DNA of 64,000 nt from Symbiodinium kawagutii (lineage: Eukaryota > Sar > Dinophyceae > Suessiales > Symbiodiniaceae): the NCBI GenBank assembly GCA_009767595.1, contig VSDK01011235.1:198762-262761 (forward strand), written 5' to 3'. Below the pieces are notes generated by a model. It was not told where the DNA came from, searched no databases, and worked only from the letters and a program-made list of their open reading frames with translations. The translations under genes and the position numbers were made by a program. Shown in pieces: positions 33,365 through 43,437 of this stretch. Every line of letters begins with the position of its first letter. The stretch's first letter is position 1.

Positions 33365-33676
33365 TTCACACAGCAGGATTCAGTGCGCACGGAAGTTTCG
33401 GTGGTAGAAGGTAGCAACCGTGGTCGAAGTGCTAGCACACATACGTACAAATGCGTATGCACATTCCCATTCGCACAGCCTCAGAAGTTTAGTATAGGTG
33501 CATTCTGCTGTTTTTTTGCAAGCAGCCTATTGATCAAGAAGAACAGTGGTTCAGGCTGACTTTGAGTATTGAGTTCTTTTGGAGTTGCAAATTGGGCCTT
33601 TGTGCAGCTTTAGGTGTCGGGATTTTTTGGTGTTGGACCGCACAGTCCAGTTTCGCGGGTGGCTTAGGACGTGCAG

Positions 33677-33820
33677 GTTGGAGGTGGAGGGATAAACTGT
33701 GTTGCTGGGGTGAGAATTGCCTTGTGGAGTCTCCTTTCGAAAGCATTGGAGATGGATTTGTGGTGCCAGAAAGGCCTGCTGAGCTCCAACATGCTCCAAC
33801 CTTTTGGTGAGCATGATTGA
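33677..33820 (+). CDS. Exon, Gly/Leu-rich, unrecognised
   Basis: GTGCAG is followed by VGGGGINCVAGVRIALWSLL then SKALEMDLWCQKGLLSSNML and QPFGEHD to TGA. A second + frame and a - strand frame are also open over the segment; the acceptor supports this one. It lies 0.3 kb past the stop of the channel and so belongs to another gene. Confidence 0.4.
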   Translation, partial: VGGGGINCVAGVRIALWSLLSKALEMDLWCQKGLLSSNMLQPFGEHD

Positions 33821-33983
33821 GCAGGTGACCGTCGTTTGTTCGTTCTTTTTTCAGTGGGCTTGGGGATAGGTGAGGGATGTTGCGGAGAGGCATTGCAGGT
33901 TCTTGCCTTTGCCGCGGCTAACATGCATGAACTTGAGTTCCTAGAGTTTTTATTTTAGGGGGAGTCAGGTTTGCAGTTTGCAG

Positions 33984-34085
33984 GTGATTCGCATTCAAGA
34001 GCATGGCCTTGAGACTTCAGCGCTCAACTTTCAAGTTACCAACCATATCCAGCCATATCCAACTATCGAACCGATCAATCAGTGA
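33984..34085 (+). CDS. Exon, unrecognised
   Basis: TTTGCAG is followed by VIRIQEHGLETSALNFQVTN then HIQPYPTIEPINQ and TGA. Beta-strand-like alternation. Probably the same gene as the exons on either side. Confidence 0.4.
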   Translation: MIRIQEHGLETSALNFQVTNHIQPYPTIEPINQ

Positions 34086-34305
34086 CGGCTTATCTTTGCA
34101 CTGTTGTGCAACCTCCAAAATGAACTGCAGCAGGCTGGTGAAGGCTGGCTTTTGTCCCCTCTTTTCTCAGATTGCGAGATTTCTTGTGGTGGTAGGGTCT
34201 GCTGGCCGATGTTTCAGCTACTTAGCTTTGCCACAACCTTGTTGTGTTGTCGAAGGGGTTCTGGACTGAACATAGCATGGCTTGGGTATGCCGGGGTGCT
34301 GTCCG

Positions 34306-34485
34306 GGGTGCGATGGTGACTTGTGGCAACGTCCTTCTAAGTCAGAAGGCTTCACCCGGCACAGAAAGTCTATGAAAGCCTCGTCATTCAACCTTTGGGA
34401 AGGCTACGTGGACCAGAAGTTGAACGAACTCACCAATCCACGCGCTCCTGTGTCACATGGAGGTGCAGATTCACCGACGTCTTGA
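34306..34485 (+). CDS. Terminal exon, unrecognised
   Basis: The frame reads CPGCDGDLWQRPSKSEGFTR, HRKSMKASSFNLWEGYVDQK and LNELTNPRAPVSHGGADSPT, ending TGA at 34483-34485. The sequence is varied, with charged and aromatic residues, and codon use fits. The start is uncertain. Confidence 0.45.
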   Translation, partial: GCDGDLWQRPSKSEGFTRHRKSMKASSFNLWEGYVDQKLNELTNPRAPVSHGGADSPTS

Positions 34486-35018
34486 CAACTTTGCAAAGAT
34501 CTGGAAAGTGTATGGAAGTGTTGGAAATGTTCAAGCAACAGTCATGAATCAGAGGTGTTGAGATGCGATGGCTTAACATATTTGTTTCTTCAGTGATGCA
34601 CATCATTTGGATCCATCTATCCATCCATTCATCCAACCATACAATCATTCATCCATTCATCAGTCCATTGTTTTGTTTGTTCAGTAACATCCATTCGTTG
34701 CATTCATTCGTCAATCAAATGCATTAGCCTATTCACTCATTGATCCCTGCATTTGTTTGTTGGTTGTGTGACATGTGAAAGTGTCCCCCATGAGTAGTCG
34801 ATTGGCCAAAGTCGGCTGAAGGAACATGTGTGCAGACTATCAAAGACATCCAAAAGCCAGTTATCGTTTCAGTTGCTCTCTTTGCGGATTCCAGCTACAT
34901 CACTGACATGATATCACAAGATACGGTGTGTGTTGTCAGCATGTCTTCTCAGCAATTTGGACAGGCTCTTGATGCGCTGGTAACCAGCTGCACAGCTTCC
35001 ATTTAGAACGGACCTTTT

Positions 35019-35342
35019 TCACTCGGGATTGTTCGCAAAGCCGACCTGAGTCCTGCAGGTGAAAATGTGAGAATCATCCAAGCTGATTCGGGATTTTGAA
35101 GCTGGCACGCTATGCTGACAGCATTCGCCAGCAAACCGCTCTACATCAGTAGGATGAAGCATGATGAAACCATAGCAGTACAAACAATCGCAATTTCCAC
35201 CTCCACGAAAAGTAGTAATGTTGCCAAGGTTGCAGCATAGGTTGCATTTCGGACCCATCACAGATATCGCAACATGTCCCACTGCCACCTCTCCCGCCAG
35301 ATTGTTGCAGCTGCTCAGTAACTTGGCAGCTTGAGCCACCAA
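35019..35342 (-). CDS. Cys-rich ORF on the minus strand
   Basis: The - strand frame reads LLSSCNNLAGEVAVGHVAIS, VMGPKCNLCCNLGNITTFRG, GGNCDCLYCYGFIMLHPTDV and ERFAGECCQHSVPASKS. The + strand of the same bases is full of stops. Several CxxC pairs (CNLC, CDCLYC) and non-repetitive composition favour coding. No splice partners were found. It would be the only well-supported minus-strand exon in the window, which lowers confidence. Confidence 0.35.
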   Translation of the reverse strand: MVAQAAKLLSSCNNLAGEVAVGHVAISVMGPKCNLCCNLGNITTFRGGGNCDCLYCYGFIMLHPTDVERFAGECCQHSVPASKSRISLDDSHIFTCRTQVGFANNPE

Positions 35343-35344
35343 GT

Positions 35345-35481
35345 CAGGGCTGGGTGCAGTGCAGCTGGGTGCAGTGCAGCTGGGTGCAGTGCAGCTGGGT
35401 GCAGTGCTGGTTGTGAGGCTTCACTTGGGCAAGCGCACGCAAGCCCTGGCAACGGCTAGAGAAGGACAACAGGTGCAGACA
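35345..35481 (+). CDS. Possible exon starting with a 15-bp coding repeat
   Basis: The frame reads QLGAVQLGAVQLGAV, from a 15-bp repeat (CTGGGTGCAGTGCAG) at about 35352-35405, then VVRLHLGKRTQALATAREGQ and Q, ending at CAG|GTGCAG. The repeat length keeps the frame. It lies head to head with the minus-strand ORF at 35019-35342, so at most one is likely to be real. Confidence 0.35.
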
Positions 35482-35978
35482 CGGCACACAGGGCAGACAG
35501 GGCAGAGTTTAATTTTTCACAATTCTTGCCCTGAAAGTCCATGTTGAAGGTCTTTATATAAAATAGATCAGGAGGGTGGGGCTCTCAAAATGAGAACTCT
35601 GAAATCCTTTGGGGAAGATTCGTTAGATCTCTAATAGATCAAAGTGATGACCCTGAAACGCGGTAGGGAACTTTTACGTGTCCTGCGTCTCCTACTCCTC
35701 CCATCTCCTCCCCAGCCTCATGGCTGACCTCATGAAACACTGCTGTTCCAAAGTGTCAGAACATTTGCTGAGCAAAATGTCCGAATATCCGTCAGAAAAA
35801 AACATCGGAGCTGAGCATATGCGAGAAAACATGGCAGAGGAATAGAACAACATGATATGCCAGAACAGATGACAACTGAGAAGTCAGCTAAGGGGTCCGG
35901 TACTCATAAAAAGATGTGAAAAGTCTGTTTTTTTTTTTTTAAGTGTTTCTTGATTTTTACTACCATATCTACTTCCAG

Positions 35979-36089
35979 CACGATGTCGCAGCAGTTGCTT
36001 GCCCGACGTTTCTGTTCAACCAATCTCTACAAAAAAAATCATCCGCGGGTGCTTTGCGTTGTGCGGCGTTCGGGAGTGGATGTATGTAA
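35979..36089 (+). CDS. Possible thioredoxin-like exon
   Basis: TACTTCCAG is followed by HDVAAVACPTFLFNQSLQKK then SSAGALRCAAFGSGCM and TAA. VAAVACPTFLF resembles the cis-proline strand of thioredoxin folds (usually V..(I/M)PTF.F). The catalytic CxxC would be in an upstream exon not found. Tentative. Confidence 0.3.
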   Translation, partial: HDVAAVACPTFLFNQSLQKKSSAGALRCAAFGSGCM

Positions 36090-36885
36090 AGGCTTCCAGC
36101 CAAACTGTTATTTCACCGCCTTGAGGGAAAACTAAAGTCAGGAATTGCAGAAATTTAGGTCAGGTGCACGGCACGGTTATGGTAAGGGTTTGCCGGGTTT
36201 GCAAGAACATTTCAAGCAAAGAAATTCAAGCAACAATTGCAGCATTGTAAGTGGTAAGGATCGATGTGGTAAGCAAGCCTTGCAACATCGTGCAACTGTC
36301 TTCGCAAAGGCTTTGACGTTTGAATTCCCGAAGGCAACGAAACCTGTGCACTTTTGATGAGGTGTCAAGATGTCTTAAGGGTATTGTAAGTTGGGGCACA
36401 TGCTACCATTTAAAACGCAGAGCGTTTAGGGTACCATGTGTCTCTTTGCTTGAAACATCTTCAAACGACTTCCTGTTTGTGGTGCTGCAGTGCAGTCTAT
36501 GTCATGGACTGGAGCTTGCCCTGATGAGATTGCCTAGCAAGTTTTAGTTTTGCTTTATTTTTCGGTTTTCCGAGGAAATTGCTTCTCAAGCATTCCAGGA
36601 AAGACAATGAGTAGACTGCTAGATGAAACCTTTGAGGAAAGATGCAGTAGCAAAGTTGACTAATACACTAACTAGTAAACCAGCTAGTAGACTCATGGAC
36701 CAAGTAGACTTAGCAAATAGTAATGACAATTGTAACAACTACGAGCTTAGAAGCATCGGGGGTTGAGGTCAAGCATGAGCTTCCTAGCACGAGCAGAGCA
36801 GCAAGAACATTGATAGAATATTGATAGAACAGTCATACGCAACACGATGAAATCTGATACAATACTAGGATCCTCGCCAGTTTCG

Positions 36886-37218
36886 TTAGAATGGGGTGGA
36901 GCGTTCTTCACCCTGTCTGGGTGGGGGGCCAGGGTTGCAGAAAATGTTCATTTTTCTTTTGAATAATACTTGTGGCTGCCTATCCCTTGCTTTAGCAAGA
37001 GCGCGCAGCTGGTTGCAATTTCCCACTTCAAAATTTAGTTTGCTGCCTGCACTTGCGCTATTTAACCATCCTGCAACTTTGTCGATAGATGCATGCATTT
37101 TGTGAACATTACGTAGTCCTTGGATCTTTGATCGCTCGTTTTTTGGCCTTTCGTGTTTTCTTCTTGTCCTCCGATATTGCCCAAATTTGTCCATGGCTAC
37201 TTCAAGAGTTGGGCGCAT
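36886..37218 (-). CDS. Possible basic protein ORF, minus strand
   Basis: The 110-aa - strand frame starts MRPTLEVAMDKFGQYRRTRR and continues KHERPKNERSKIQGLRNVHK, with many Lys/Arg. Composition is protein-like, but there are no splice or family clues, and all firm genes run on the other strand. Confidence 0.25.
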   Translation of the reverse strand: MRPTLEVAMDKFGQYRRTRRKHERPKNERSKIQGLRNVHKMHASIDKVAGWLNSASAGSKLNFEVGNCNQLRALAKARDRQPQVLFKRKMNIFCNPGPPPRQGEERSTPF

Positions 37219-37230
37219 CCGGCAGAATCT

Positions 37231-37274
37231 GAGCTGCTCAGTTTCCTGTTTCTTTGGGGAAACCTGAGCAGCTC
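37231..37274. repeat. Short inverted repeat (hairpin)
   Basis: Arms GAGCTGCTCAGTTTCC (37231-37246) and GGAAACCTGAGCAGCTC (37258-37274) pair with one bulged base around an 11-base loop. Confidence 0.85.
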
Positions 37275-37328
37275 ATGGTTTCAGAGAGAAACTCACGTTC
37301 TTTCTCCCTTCGCAGCCATTGAGTACCA

Positions 37329-38636
37329 GTGACGCATCGATCTGGTCAGGTTGCTACAGCATGCGGGGATGACAGTCTAATGGCTCGTGCCATTCGAGAT
37401 GAAGCCGCAGCGCAGGGCCCCCCAGACCCAGAGCATGTCTTACCACAGCAATGCATTGCAATTCATAGGCCAGTCACTATATATTTGACATTTAGATGCA
37501 TAGTGCATACATTTACATATAGATATTTGTGAATCCCCCGTATATAGTTGATGTATGGCCGTGTAGTCTTGTTGGTTCTTAAGATTGGTATAGTCCAGTT
37601 AATTTACATAGCTTATCTACAAGATATTTGATTTCTCATAATTTCTCTGCAGTGCCTCTTCCCTGAGCTTCAAGTGGCAATCCAAGAGCGTTACAAGTCC
37701 AAGGCTTGCAGTCCTTGAAGAATACGACGAATCTTGCAGACGTCCAAGTCCCAGCAAGCCAAGATGTTTCCGGGTGAGTTTTCAGGGTCTTGTGGTGTTT
37801 CATGTTTCCTGCAGGCCACGGATCCTGTTTGCAAAACAGGTTGGGCTTAAAGAAAGGTCAAAATGAAATAAGATGACCAACGGCAAGACAAGGCATGAAG
37901 CAAAACGGCAGACTTTGCCACTTCCAATGGGAAGTCTTGAGGTCTTCAGGAAGCTGCAGCACATGCCTCGAAGGCCGATATCGCCGCGAATGCATCACTG
38001 GAGTGCCAGTGTTGTGGACATCGATGTAAACACCTTAAAGTATGAGTTTACAGTTGCCAATTTGCAAAGATTATATATAAAGTATGCTGTTGCTGCACGG
38101 GGGATGACGGTAGTGTTTATAAGTATTATAGGATGTCTTCTGTGTGATTAGCAGTGGGGTCATTTGTGTGCAGGCTGGCAACCTGACGCTCCAGGCCATT
38201 GGGGGGATCACCGCATATCGTAGCCCAACGATTTCCGTAGCCCAACAATTTCCGAAGTGATACGGAGTGACGGAGTGGTTTCCATTTGTCAGGCGGCCAT
38301 TCAGCGCTTCGCTGCAGACGTGCACATCAACAGAGGCAACTTCAAGGAGGCACATTGACACAGGACATGCTACGCGACATTTCAACGGGCACCATAGCCA
38401 TGGGCCATAGCCTTTATGATCCTTCATGCCTTCACGCCTTGATCCCTTCATGCATTGTGCATCTGAGAGCTCTCTGAATCGCTCCCGCAAAGGCACTGTC
38501 CTCTGCCAGAGAAGCAGTAGAAGCTTCGGAGCGCAAAGGGGACAAGCACAGCTTCTCAGTTCTGGGGTCGATGTGCTATGCCGTACTATGTTTTAGTATG
38601 CCGTTGAATGAAAGTTGCATTGAAAAACCATGAAGC
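37329..38636 (+). CDS. Multi-exon gene, Ala-rich helical protein
   Basis: Successive + strand coding blocks have good splice signals. About 37340-37460 reads SGQVATACGDDSLMARAIRD then EAAAQGPPDPEHVL. 37653-37715, after TCTGCAG, reads CLFPELQVAIQERYKSKACS. 37740-37772 reads TSKSQQAKMFP, then GTGAGT. 37936-38020 reads LQEAAAHASKADIAANASLE. 38174-38222, after GTGCAG, reads AGNLTLQAIGGITAYR. 38292-38357 reads AAIQRFAADVHINRGNFKEA. The terminal block is about 38495-38636: ALSSAREAVEASERKGDKHS then FSVLGSMCYAVLCFSMPLN and TGA. The pieces look like one Ala-rich helical protein. Grouping and exact junctions are inferred; no family recognised. Confidence 0.5.
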
Positions 38637-38729
38637 ATCCTCAAGCATCCTGAAGCCACTTTTCTCTTCATTAAGCATCCGCAAGCGCCCGGGCCCGCGA
38701 CATTTGCACTTTCTCGTCCTATTGGCAGA

Positions 38730-40160
38730 ATGGTTGCCGTGGATATTGTGGCTTTAACAGTGGCATCGCTGAAGGCAGTTGGTCAGATTGCTGTCATGGC
38801 TGGTGCCGGGTTCTTGATGACACGCATCGGAATCATCACGAACGAGGTCAGGAAAGGCCTGGGTGAGCTCTCCATGAACTTGTTGCTCCCGTGCCTAATG
38901 TTTAGCCAAGTGATTTACTGCAATACTGACCAGGACAATGGAATTGAATGTCCAAACATGGCTCAGACAATTACCCATTCAGCAATCCTCTTCTTTTGGC
39001 CCCTGGTCGTGGTTGGCTCTGGCTATCTGTTAGGCTCCCTTGCGGCTATCATCATGAGAGTGCCACCAAATTTCAGACGTGCTGCTGCTGGATCTGTTGC
39101 CTTTGGGAATTCAACTGGCATGCCAGTCGTGCTCCTCACCGCCTTAGGGCCATCGCTGGTGAAACAAGGAGTGCTCCAAGGATCTCCTCTTCTCTTTCTG
39201 CCAGTTTACTTGGTGCTTTCTCCTTTGCTGCAATGGACTGTAGGCTCTTATGTCTTCCGTGGGCCCAAAGTTGAGTCCAAGGGGGAGTCAGGTAGCCCAA
39301 CCTCCTCAGACTCAGAGTCAATTGAGTCAAGCAATTCCCAGGACTTGTTGTCTCAAAACGTGCGGCACAGTACGGTGCCCCCTGGCTGGCACCGAGAGGT
39401 TAGTCCCATGTACGATGAGAATGAGATGGTCGTCCAGCGCCGAAGAACGATGGGGATGCCCCCCCCAATCGCTGTCGGCAATGGACTTTCTGCACAGGCT
39501 GAAGTGGAGGATGTGCTAGTCCCCGAGGATATCCAACTGCCACGAAAGCGAGACAAATGGGCAAACGTTCTCAAGAAAATCTTCTTCATGTTCGTTTCGC
39601 CGCCTGTTGCAGCCACGATCCTTGGCATTTTCGTGGCCTTTATTCGCCCTCTTCAGAATCAATTCATCAACCTCAATGACCCTGGACTTGTAAAGTATCA
39701 TGTCTTGGACTGGTTCTACATCAGTATTCGAAAAATGGGGGAATCTGCAGTGCCAATCAATCTAATCATGCTTGGCTCCAATCTATCCAAAGGTGCTGAC
39801 TTCAGCGCCTTGCCAATCTCCACTGCAGTCATTTTGACTCTGACCAAGATGTGGATCCAGCCTGCCATGATAGCACTCTGTGTCTATGTTTTTGCCCGGA
39901 TCCCCACAGGCCCAACATTCACAGGACAATGGCTGGTGGCAATTGTGGTCTCCTTGACCCCGACGGCCAACAACATCATGGTGCAAGTGGAAGTTGGTGG
40001 TCAAGACAAAGCTGCCATGAGCACATTGATCTTTATCCAGTACTTGCTATCACCGGTTCTGTTGACAGTCTCCCTGACTGCAGCTTCTGCCCTAATGCAA
40101 GTGGATGGCTTCCTGCCTCCTTCAGGCGACTTCAATTTGTCGAAGGAGTTTCATTTCTGA
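38730..40160 (+). CDS. Auxin-efflux-carrier-like membrane transporter (PIN/PILS family)
   Basis: A single uninterrupted 476-aa frame. Hydrophobic spans include AVGQIAVMAGAGFLMTRIGI, ILFFWPLVVVGSGYLLGSLA, FLPVYLVLSPLLQWTVGSYV, the block at 39585-39660 (FVSPPVAATILGIFVAFI), and later spans around WIQPAMIALCVYVFARI and YLLSPVLLTVSLTAASAL. NLLLPCLMFSQV, FGNSTGMPVVLL and LTPTANNIMVQVE match the conserved half-repeat motifs of the Mem_trans (auxin efflux carrier) family. A hydrophilic loop of about 100 residues separates two five-helix halves. In protists such carriers move organic anions or unknown substrates, probably across ER or plasma membrane. An AG lies 1 base before the ATG (GGCAGAATGG). 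The lack of introns contrasts with most neighbours. Confidence 0.9.
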   Translation: MVAVDIVALTVASLKAVGQIAVMAGAGFLMTRIGIITNEVRKGLGELSMNLLLPCLMFSQVIYCNTDQDNGIECPNMAQTITHSAILFFWPLVVVGSGYLLGSLAAIIMRVPPNFRRAAAGSVAFGNSTGMPVVLLTALGPSLVKQGVLQGSPLLFLPVYLVLSPLLQWTVGSYVFRGPKVESKGESGSPTSSDSESIESSNSQDLLSQNVRHSTVPPGWHREVSPMYDENEMVVQRRRTMGMPPPIAVGNGLSAQAEVEDVLVPEDIQLPRKRDKWANVLKKIFFMFVSPPVAATILGIFVAFIRPLQNQFINLNDPGLVKYHVLDWFYISIRKMGESAVPINLIMLGSNLSKGADFSALPISTAVILTLTKMWIQPAMIALCVYVFARIPTGPTFTGQWLVAIVVSLTPTANNIMVQVEVGGQDKAAMSTLIFIQYLLSPVLLTVSLTAASALMQVDGFLPPSGDFNLSKEFHF

Positions 40161-40207
40161 TGAATAAATACCCGAATTGAACATCTAGAGACTTTGCTTG
40201 ACCTCAT

Positions 40208-40798
40208 TTGACCTCGCGTGATCGGTGGGACCTGGCGCTGCCTTGTAAAATATGGATGCAACATGATGCGAGAGGGTCTCCTGTTTTCATTGTTTCAAAT
40301 ATCGAACCGCCATCGGAATCGCAAACGCCATCGATTGAGCTGAAAAAGAAGCAACGTGGCAGAGCTTGTGCGCAGATGTTTGGAGCAGAGTCCTGTCACT
40401 TCAAAGGGATGGGATGGGCTTTAGGCTTTGCCACGCGCCACTCAGGCGCAACATGGCAAGAGCCTTGGAGACGGTTGGTACGGCTTGGAGCCCAGCGCAA
40501 ACACGTCGGTGGACGTGTAAAATCCGAGCTTTTCACGGCAGGCAGAATCAGACACGCAGAGTTGCGCACAAATAATGACATACTTATGGACATGTATGGA
40601 CACAGAGTTTCGGACACGTATGGACACTTATGGACACTTATGGACATGTATGGACATGTATGGTGGGCACGTATGGGCATGTGCACGCATGCACACTGGC
40701 GCGTAATTCAGATAATTCACTTACACATGCACGCGCGCGCACACACACACAATCGTGCAAAATGGAGATGGAAGCAAAGGTTGGGGGTAGACATCTGA
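40208..40798 (+). CDS. Long ORF of doubtful coding status
   Basis: A 196-aa frame crosses this segment; its last third is a tandem TATGGACATG/TATGGACACT repeat (about 40610-40680) and a CA run. An overlapping frame (VWSRVLSLQRDGMGFRLCHA, RRNMARALETVGTAWSPAQT; 40366-40575) looks more protein-like. It starts 48 bases after the stop of the transporter, so part may be its 3' UTR. Confidence 0.25.
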   Translation: MTSRDRWDLALPCKIWMQHDARGSPVFIVSNIEPPSESQTPSIELKKKQRGRACAQMFGAESCHFKGMGWALGFATRHSGATWQEPWRRLVRLGAQRKHVGGRVKSELFTAGRIRHAELRTNNDILMDMYGHRVSDTYGHLWTLMDMYGHVWWARMGMCTHAHWRVIQIIHLHMHARAHTHNRAKWRWKQRLGVDI

Positions 40799-41368
40799 TG
40801 ACATTTGCTGATTTGTGGGCATACAGTGGAAACACTGATCAAGAGCTTCAAGCAATAGCACAGAGTATGATAGAGCATATATCCAAAAACCACACATGGT
40901 TTATATTTGACAATGCTTGACTATCCGATGAATATTTCATTCCTACGAAGAGGTGCTCAGAAGATATGCAAAAGAGCAGACCTGGATGTACATCACAAGT
41001 TCGCTAGACCAGCCATTGCATCATGTGTTTGGGAACAGGAGCTTTGGACAACCCCCAATGCCCAAAAGATGGAAAAGGTTGCACACAAGAGACTTCGGCA
41101 TTTGATGCCACTATGCCGGACTAGGCGGTGTGGCAGTCCTCATTTTGATTGGAACCAGTGCCAGCCCTGCACCCCTGTTTTGATGCGCAAATGCAAGGTT
41201 TGCTTTTGGCCTCCCGTTTGTTTCTTTGTTGCTTGCCTGCCCCCTGCCCATCATCATCTCCTACTTGCGTTCTATCTGCGGCCTGCAATTTCCTGGTACA
41301 GACAAATGATGCTAATCATAATGACACTGGATACAGTGGATATATGTACATATACTGCCCCTAGATGA
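40789..41368 (+). CDS. Two overlapping ORFs, unrecognised
   Basis: The first frame contains LMTFADLWAYSGNTDQELQA then IAQSMIEHISKNHTWFI to TGA at 40918-40920. The second, 40907-41368, contains RRGAQKICKRADLDVHHKFA and RHLMPLCRTRRCGSPHF, then a hydrophobic Pro/His-rich end. No splice junction linking them was found. Confidence 0.3.
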
Positions 41369-41664
41369 ATAAAAACCTTACCATTGGGTTTCCCTCTGTG
41401 GGCCTACAGTATTTGTTTGTCGGGTCAGCGGGGTAGATCGGTCATGAAGAGAAAGAGATGCAGGGTCAGTGCCGAGGCGCAAGGCGTCCAAAGCAACTTT
41501 CCGCAGGCACAGCTGTTCGGCCACAGACTCGGCTGCTCGTGGCTATGTGATGCCAGGCCACCACGACGGCGCAGGAGTGTCAGGAACTTTACCAGGCGAG
41601 TCATGGCGAGTCATGAGTCATGTGCAACGTTGGAGCTCCTGCATCTCCTGACGAACCGAGGAAG

Positions 41665-41804
41665 TAGGCGACCCCTTGGGAGAAGAGCGTGCGCTGGAGC
41701 TGATGGCCAAGCTGAGAGCAGCCCAGGGGAAGATGGATGGCGCGCTTGAGGCGAGGTCAATCATGGGTAGCATTTGGGGGATCGTAGGATTCGGAAATTG
41801 ATTC
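41665..41804 (+). CDS. Terminal exon, helical, unrecognised
   Basis: The frame reads EEVGDPLGEERALELMAKLR then AAQGKMDGALEARSIMGSIW and GIVGFGN to TGA. The amphipathic charged helix and G/C-ending codons are convincing. Upstream coding blocks at about 41468-41650 are open in two frames (ASKATFRRHSCSATDSAARG or others) and may be earlier exons. Confidence 0.45.
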
Positions 41805-43437
41805 CAAAGCTGGAAAACTGTCATGTACATTGATGTACGAAACCTGAGAAACAACAACAGTTTAAAAATCCCAATGGCCTTCAGCCAAACATTAGATATT
41901 GGCTATATTTTACTGCAATTATTTTGATTTGAATACTACTCATTTGGATTGACATGCGTGTATTGATGGATCTTCATGATTGTGAATGATGCTTAAACAG
42001 ATAGAAAATAGTAAACCGAAATGATTACTTTTTAATACATTGGCTATCAATAGTGGTATGTATATTCTGAATTTAAGATTTACATATCTATATTTTCTCT
42101 ACATAAAGGAAATAAACCATAATAAACCTCTCATTTCCCTCCAAATTTGTAGTCTAGATTTATTTGTTTGCTTATTTGTATTCTATATTAATTTCTGTAC
42201 TTTGGATTTGAACGGATGCTCAGGCAGGTGAAGAGCGCCTGGCGGTGGTGTTGGGGGCTTAAGCACGCTGGTTCCAATCTTCAAAGAACCAGCGGCAGTG
42301 GAGCTTTTTGAGGGCCCTTCACTGAGACCAAGGGAGGGGGTTTTCCTATGTTTTCTTAGGCAACGGGTGAGCGGTGAAGTTAGAAATCAAAAATAGGTAA
42401 GACGACCTGGATTGGATTCTACCACAAGACCAAGGAAGATGGCTATAGTCAAATCTTCAATAGAGGTTTGCTTTCGCTGATCCCTTGGCCATAAGGCGTG
42501 AGAGTTGTGGTGCCGACAAAGAAGCCGATGCTCTGCATCAGGCTGGAGGGGTAAGAAGCTTTGCTAGCAGGCACTTCTTTGACTTTGAGGCCTTTGCATG
42601 AGACCAGAGTTGCTTGCCTGCTGTGAGGGCTGACTCAACGGCTCAGAGTTCAGAGTGCTACTGAGTGCTACTGCAAGAATCATGTTCTTTGATGCTTGAA
42701 GCGGCCAACTCGTTAGTGACATGGCAAGTGCTCGCTGTGGAACTATGACATTGGATTTGCATGATGTCCAAGATTGAAGGGGTGAAGCTCATGCATTTCG
42801 AAAGATTTAAACCTTCAGTATGTACAGCAACGTGGAACATGTTCGACAGAGAATGCTATGCACACATCTTCTCGTCATTCACTCCTGGTCGTGGCATTCG
42901 TGCGCTGCAAGCAGCAGCTGCCAATCAGCCATGGCGCCATGCGCTCTGGATTGCGCTGTTTGATTGCTGCAGCCATAGCCATTGGNNNNNNNNNNCTGCT
43001 GAACATGTTAAAAGGCAATATGTGTGGCACCCTGTGATTTGCAATTTCAGATTGCTTCTATTGCAGCAGGTACTTGAACTGCACACATCTGCAGTGCATC
43101 TTGGTAACTCTCAGGGTTCCTGAATGAAACATCTCCAAAATGGCGACCATTCCAAGAAAGGCTATTGCCTTCACTTTCGGTCGTGTTAGGGGCGCATGGC
43201 TTTGATCGGCTGTCTTGATCATACACTTACTATCAGTTTCTATTCGTCAAGTTTGCATACGGAATGATGCCAAGTCCCTAGCTCCCCAATATATTTGTGC
43301 CTCCCCGTCTGCAGGGATTTTCGACATAGCAAGTTGAAGCTTGAAGCATGTGAACCATGTCAAGGTGGTTCAGGCAAGTTCGGCAATTTGAATGGATTGG
43401 TCGGCAATTCAATGTGCACCGCACTGTTTTGCCGCAG
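41805..43437. other. Spacer with little coding signal and one gap
   Basis: AT-rich to about 42210. A short exon-like block at 42221-42262 reads QAGEERLAVVLGA before TAA. The rest to 43437 holds only weak open frames. Confidence 0.5.
42986..42995. other. Assembly gap
   Basis: Ten N. The flanks (CCATAGCCATTGG and CTGCTGAACATG) carry no adapter sequence, unlike the gap at 10423-10432. Confidence 0.95.

Noticed and set aside
40638..40835. Cys-rich minus-strand frame near 40.7 kb
   Set aside because: It comes from CA/GC simple repeats and TATGGACATG repeats.
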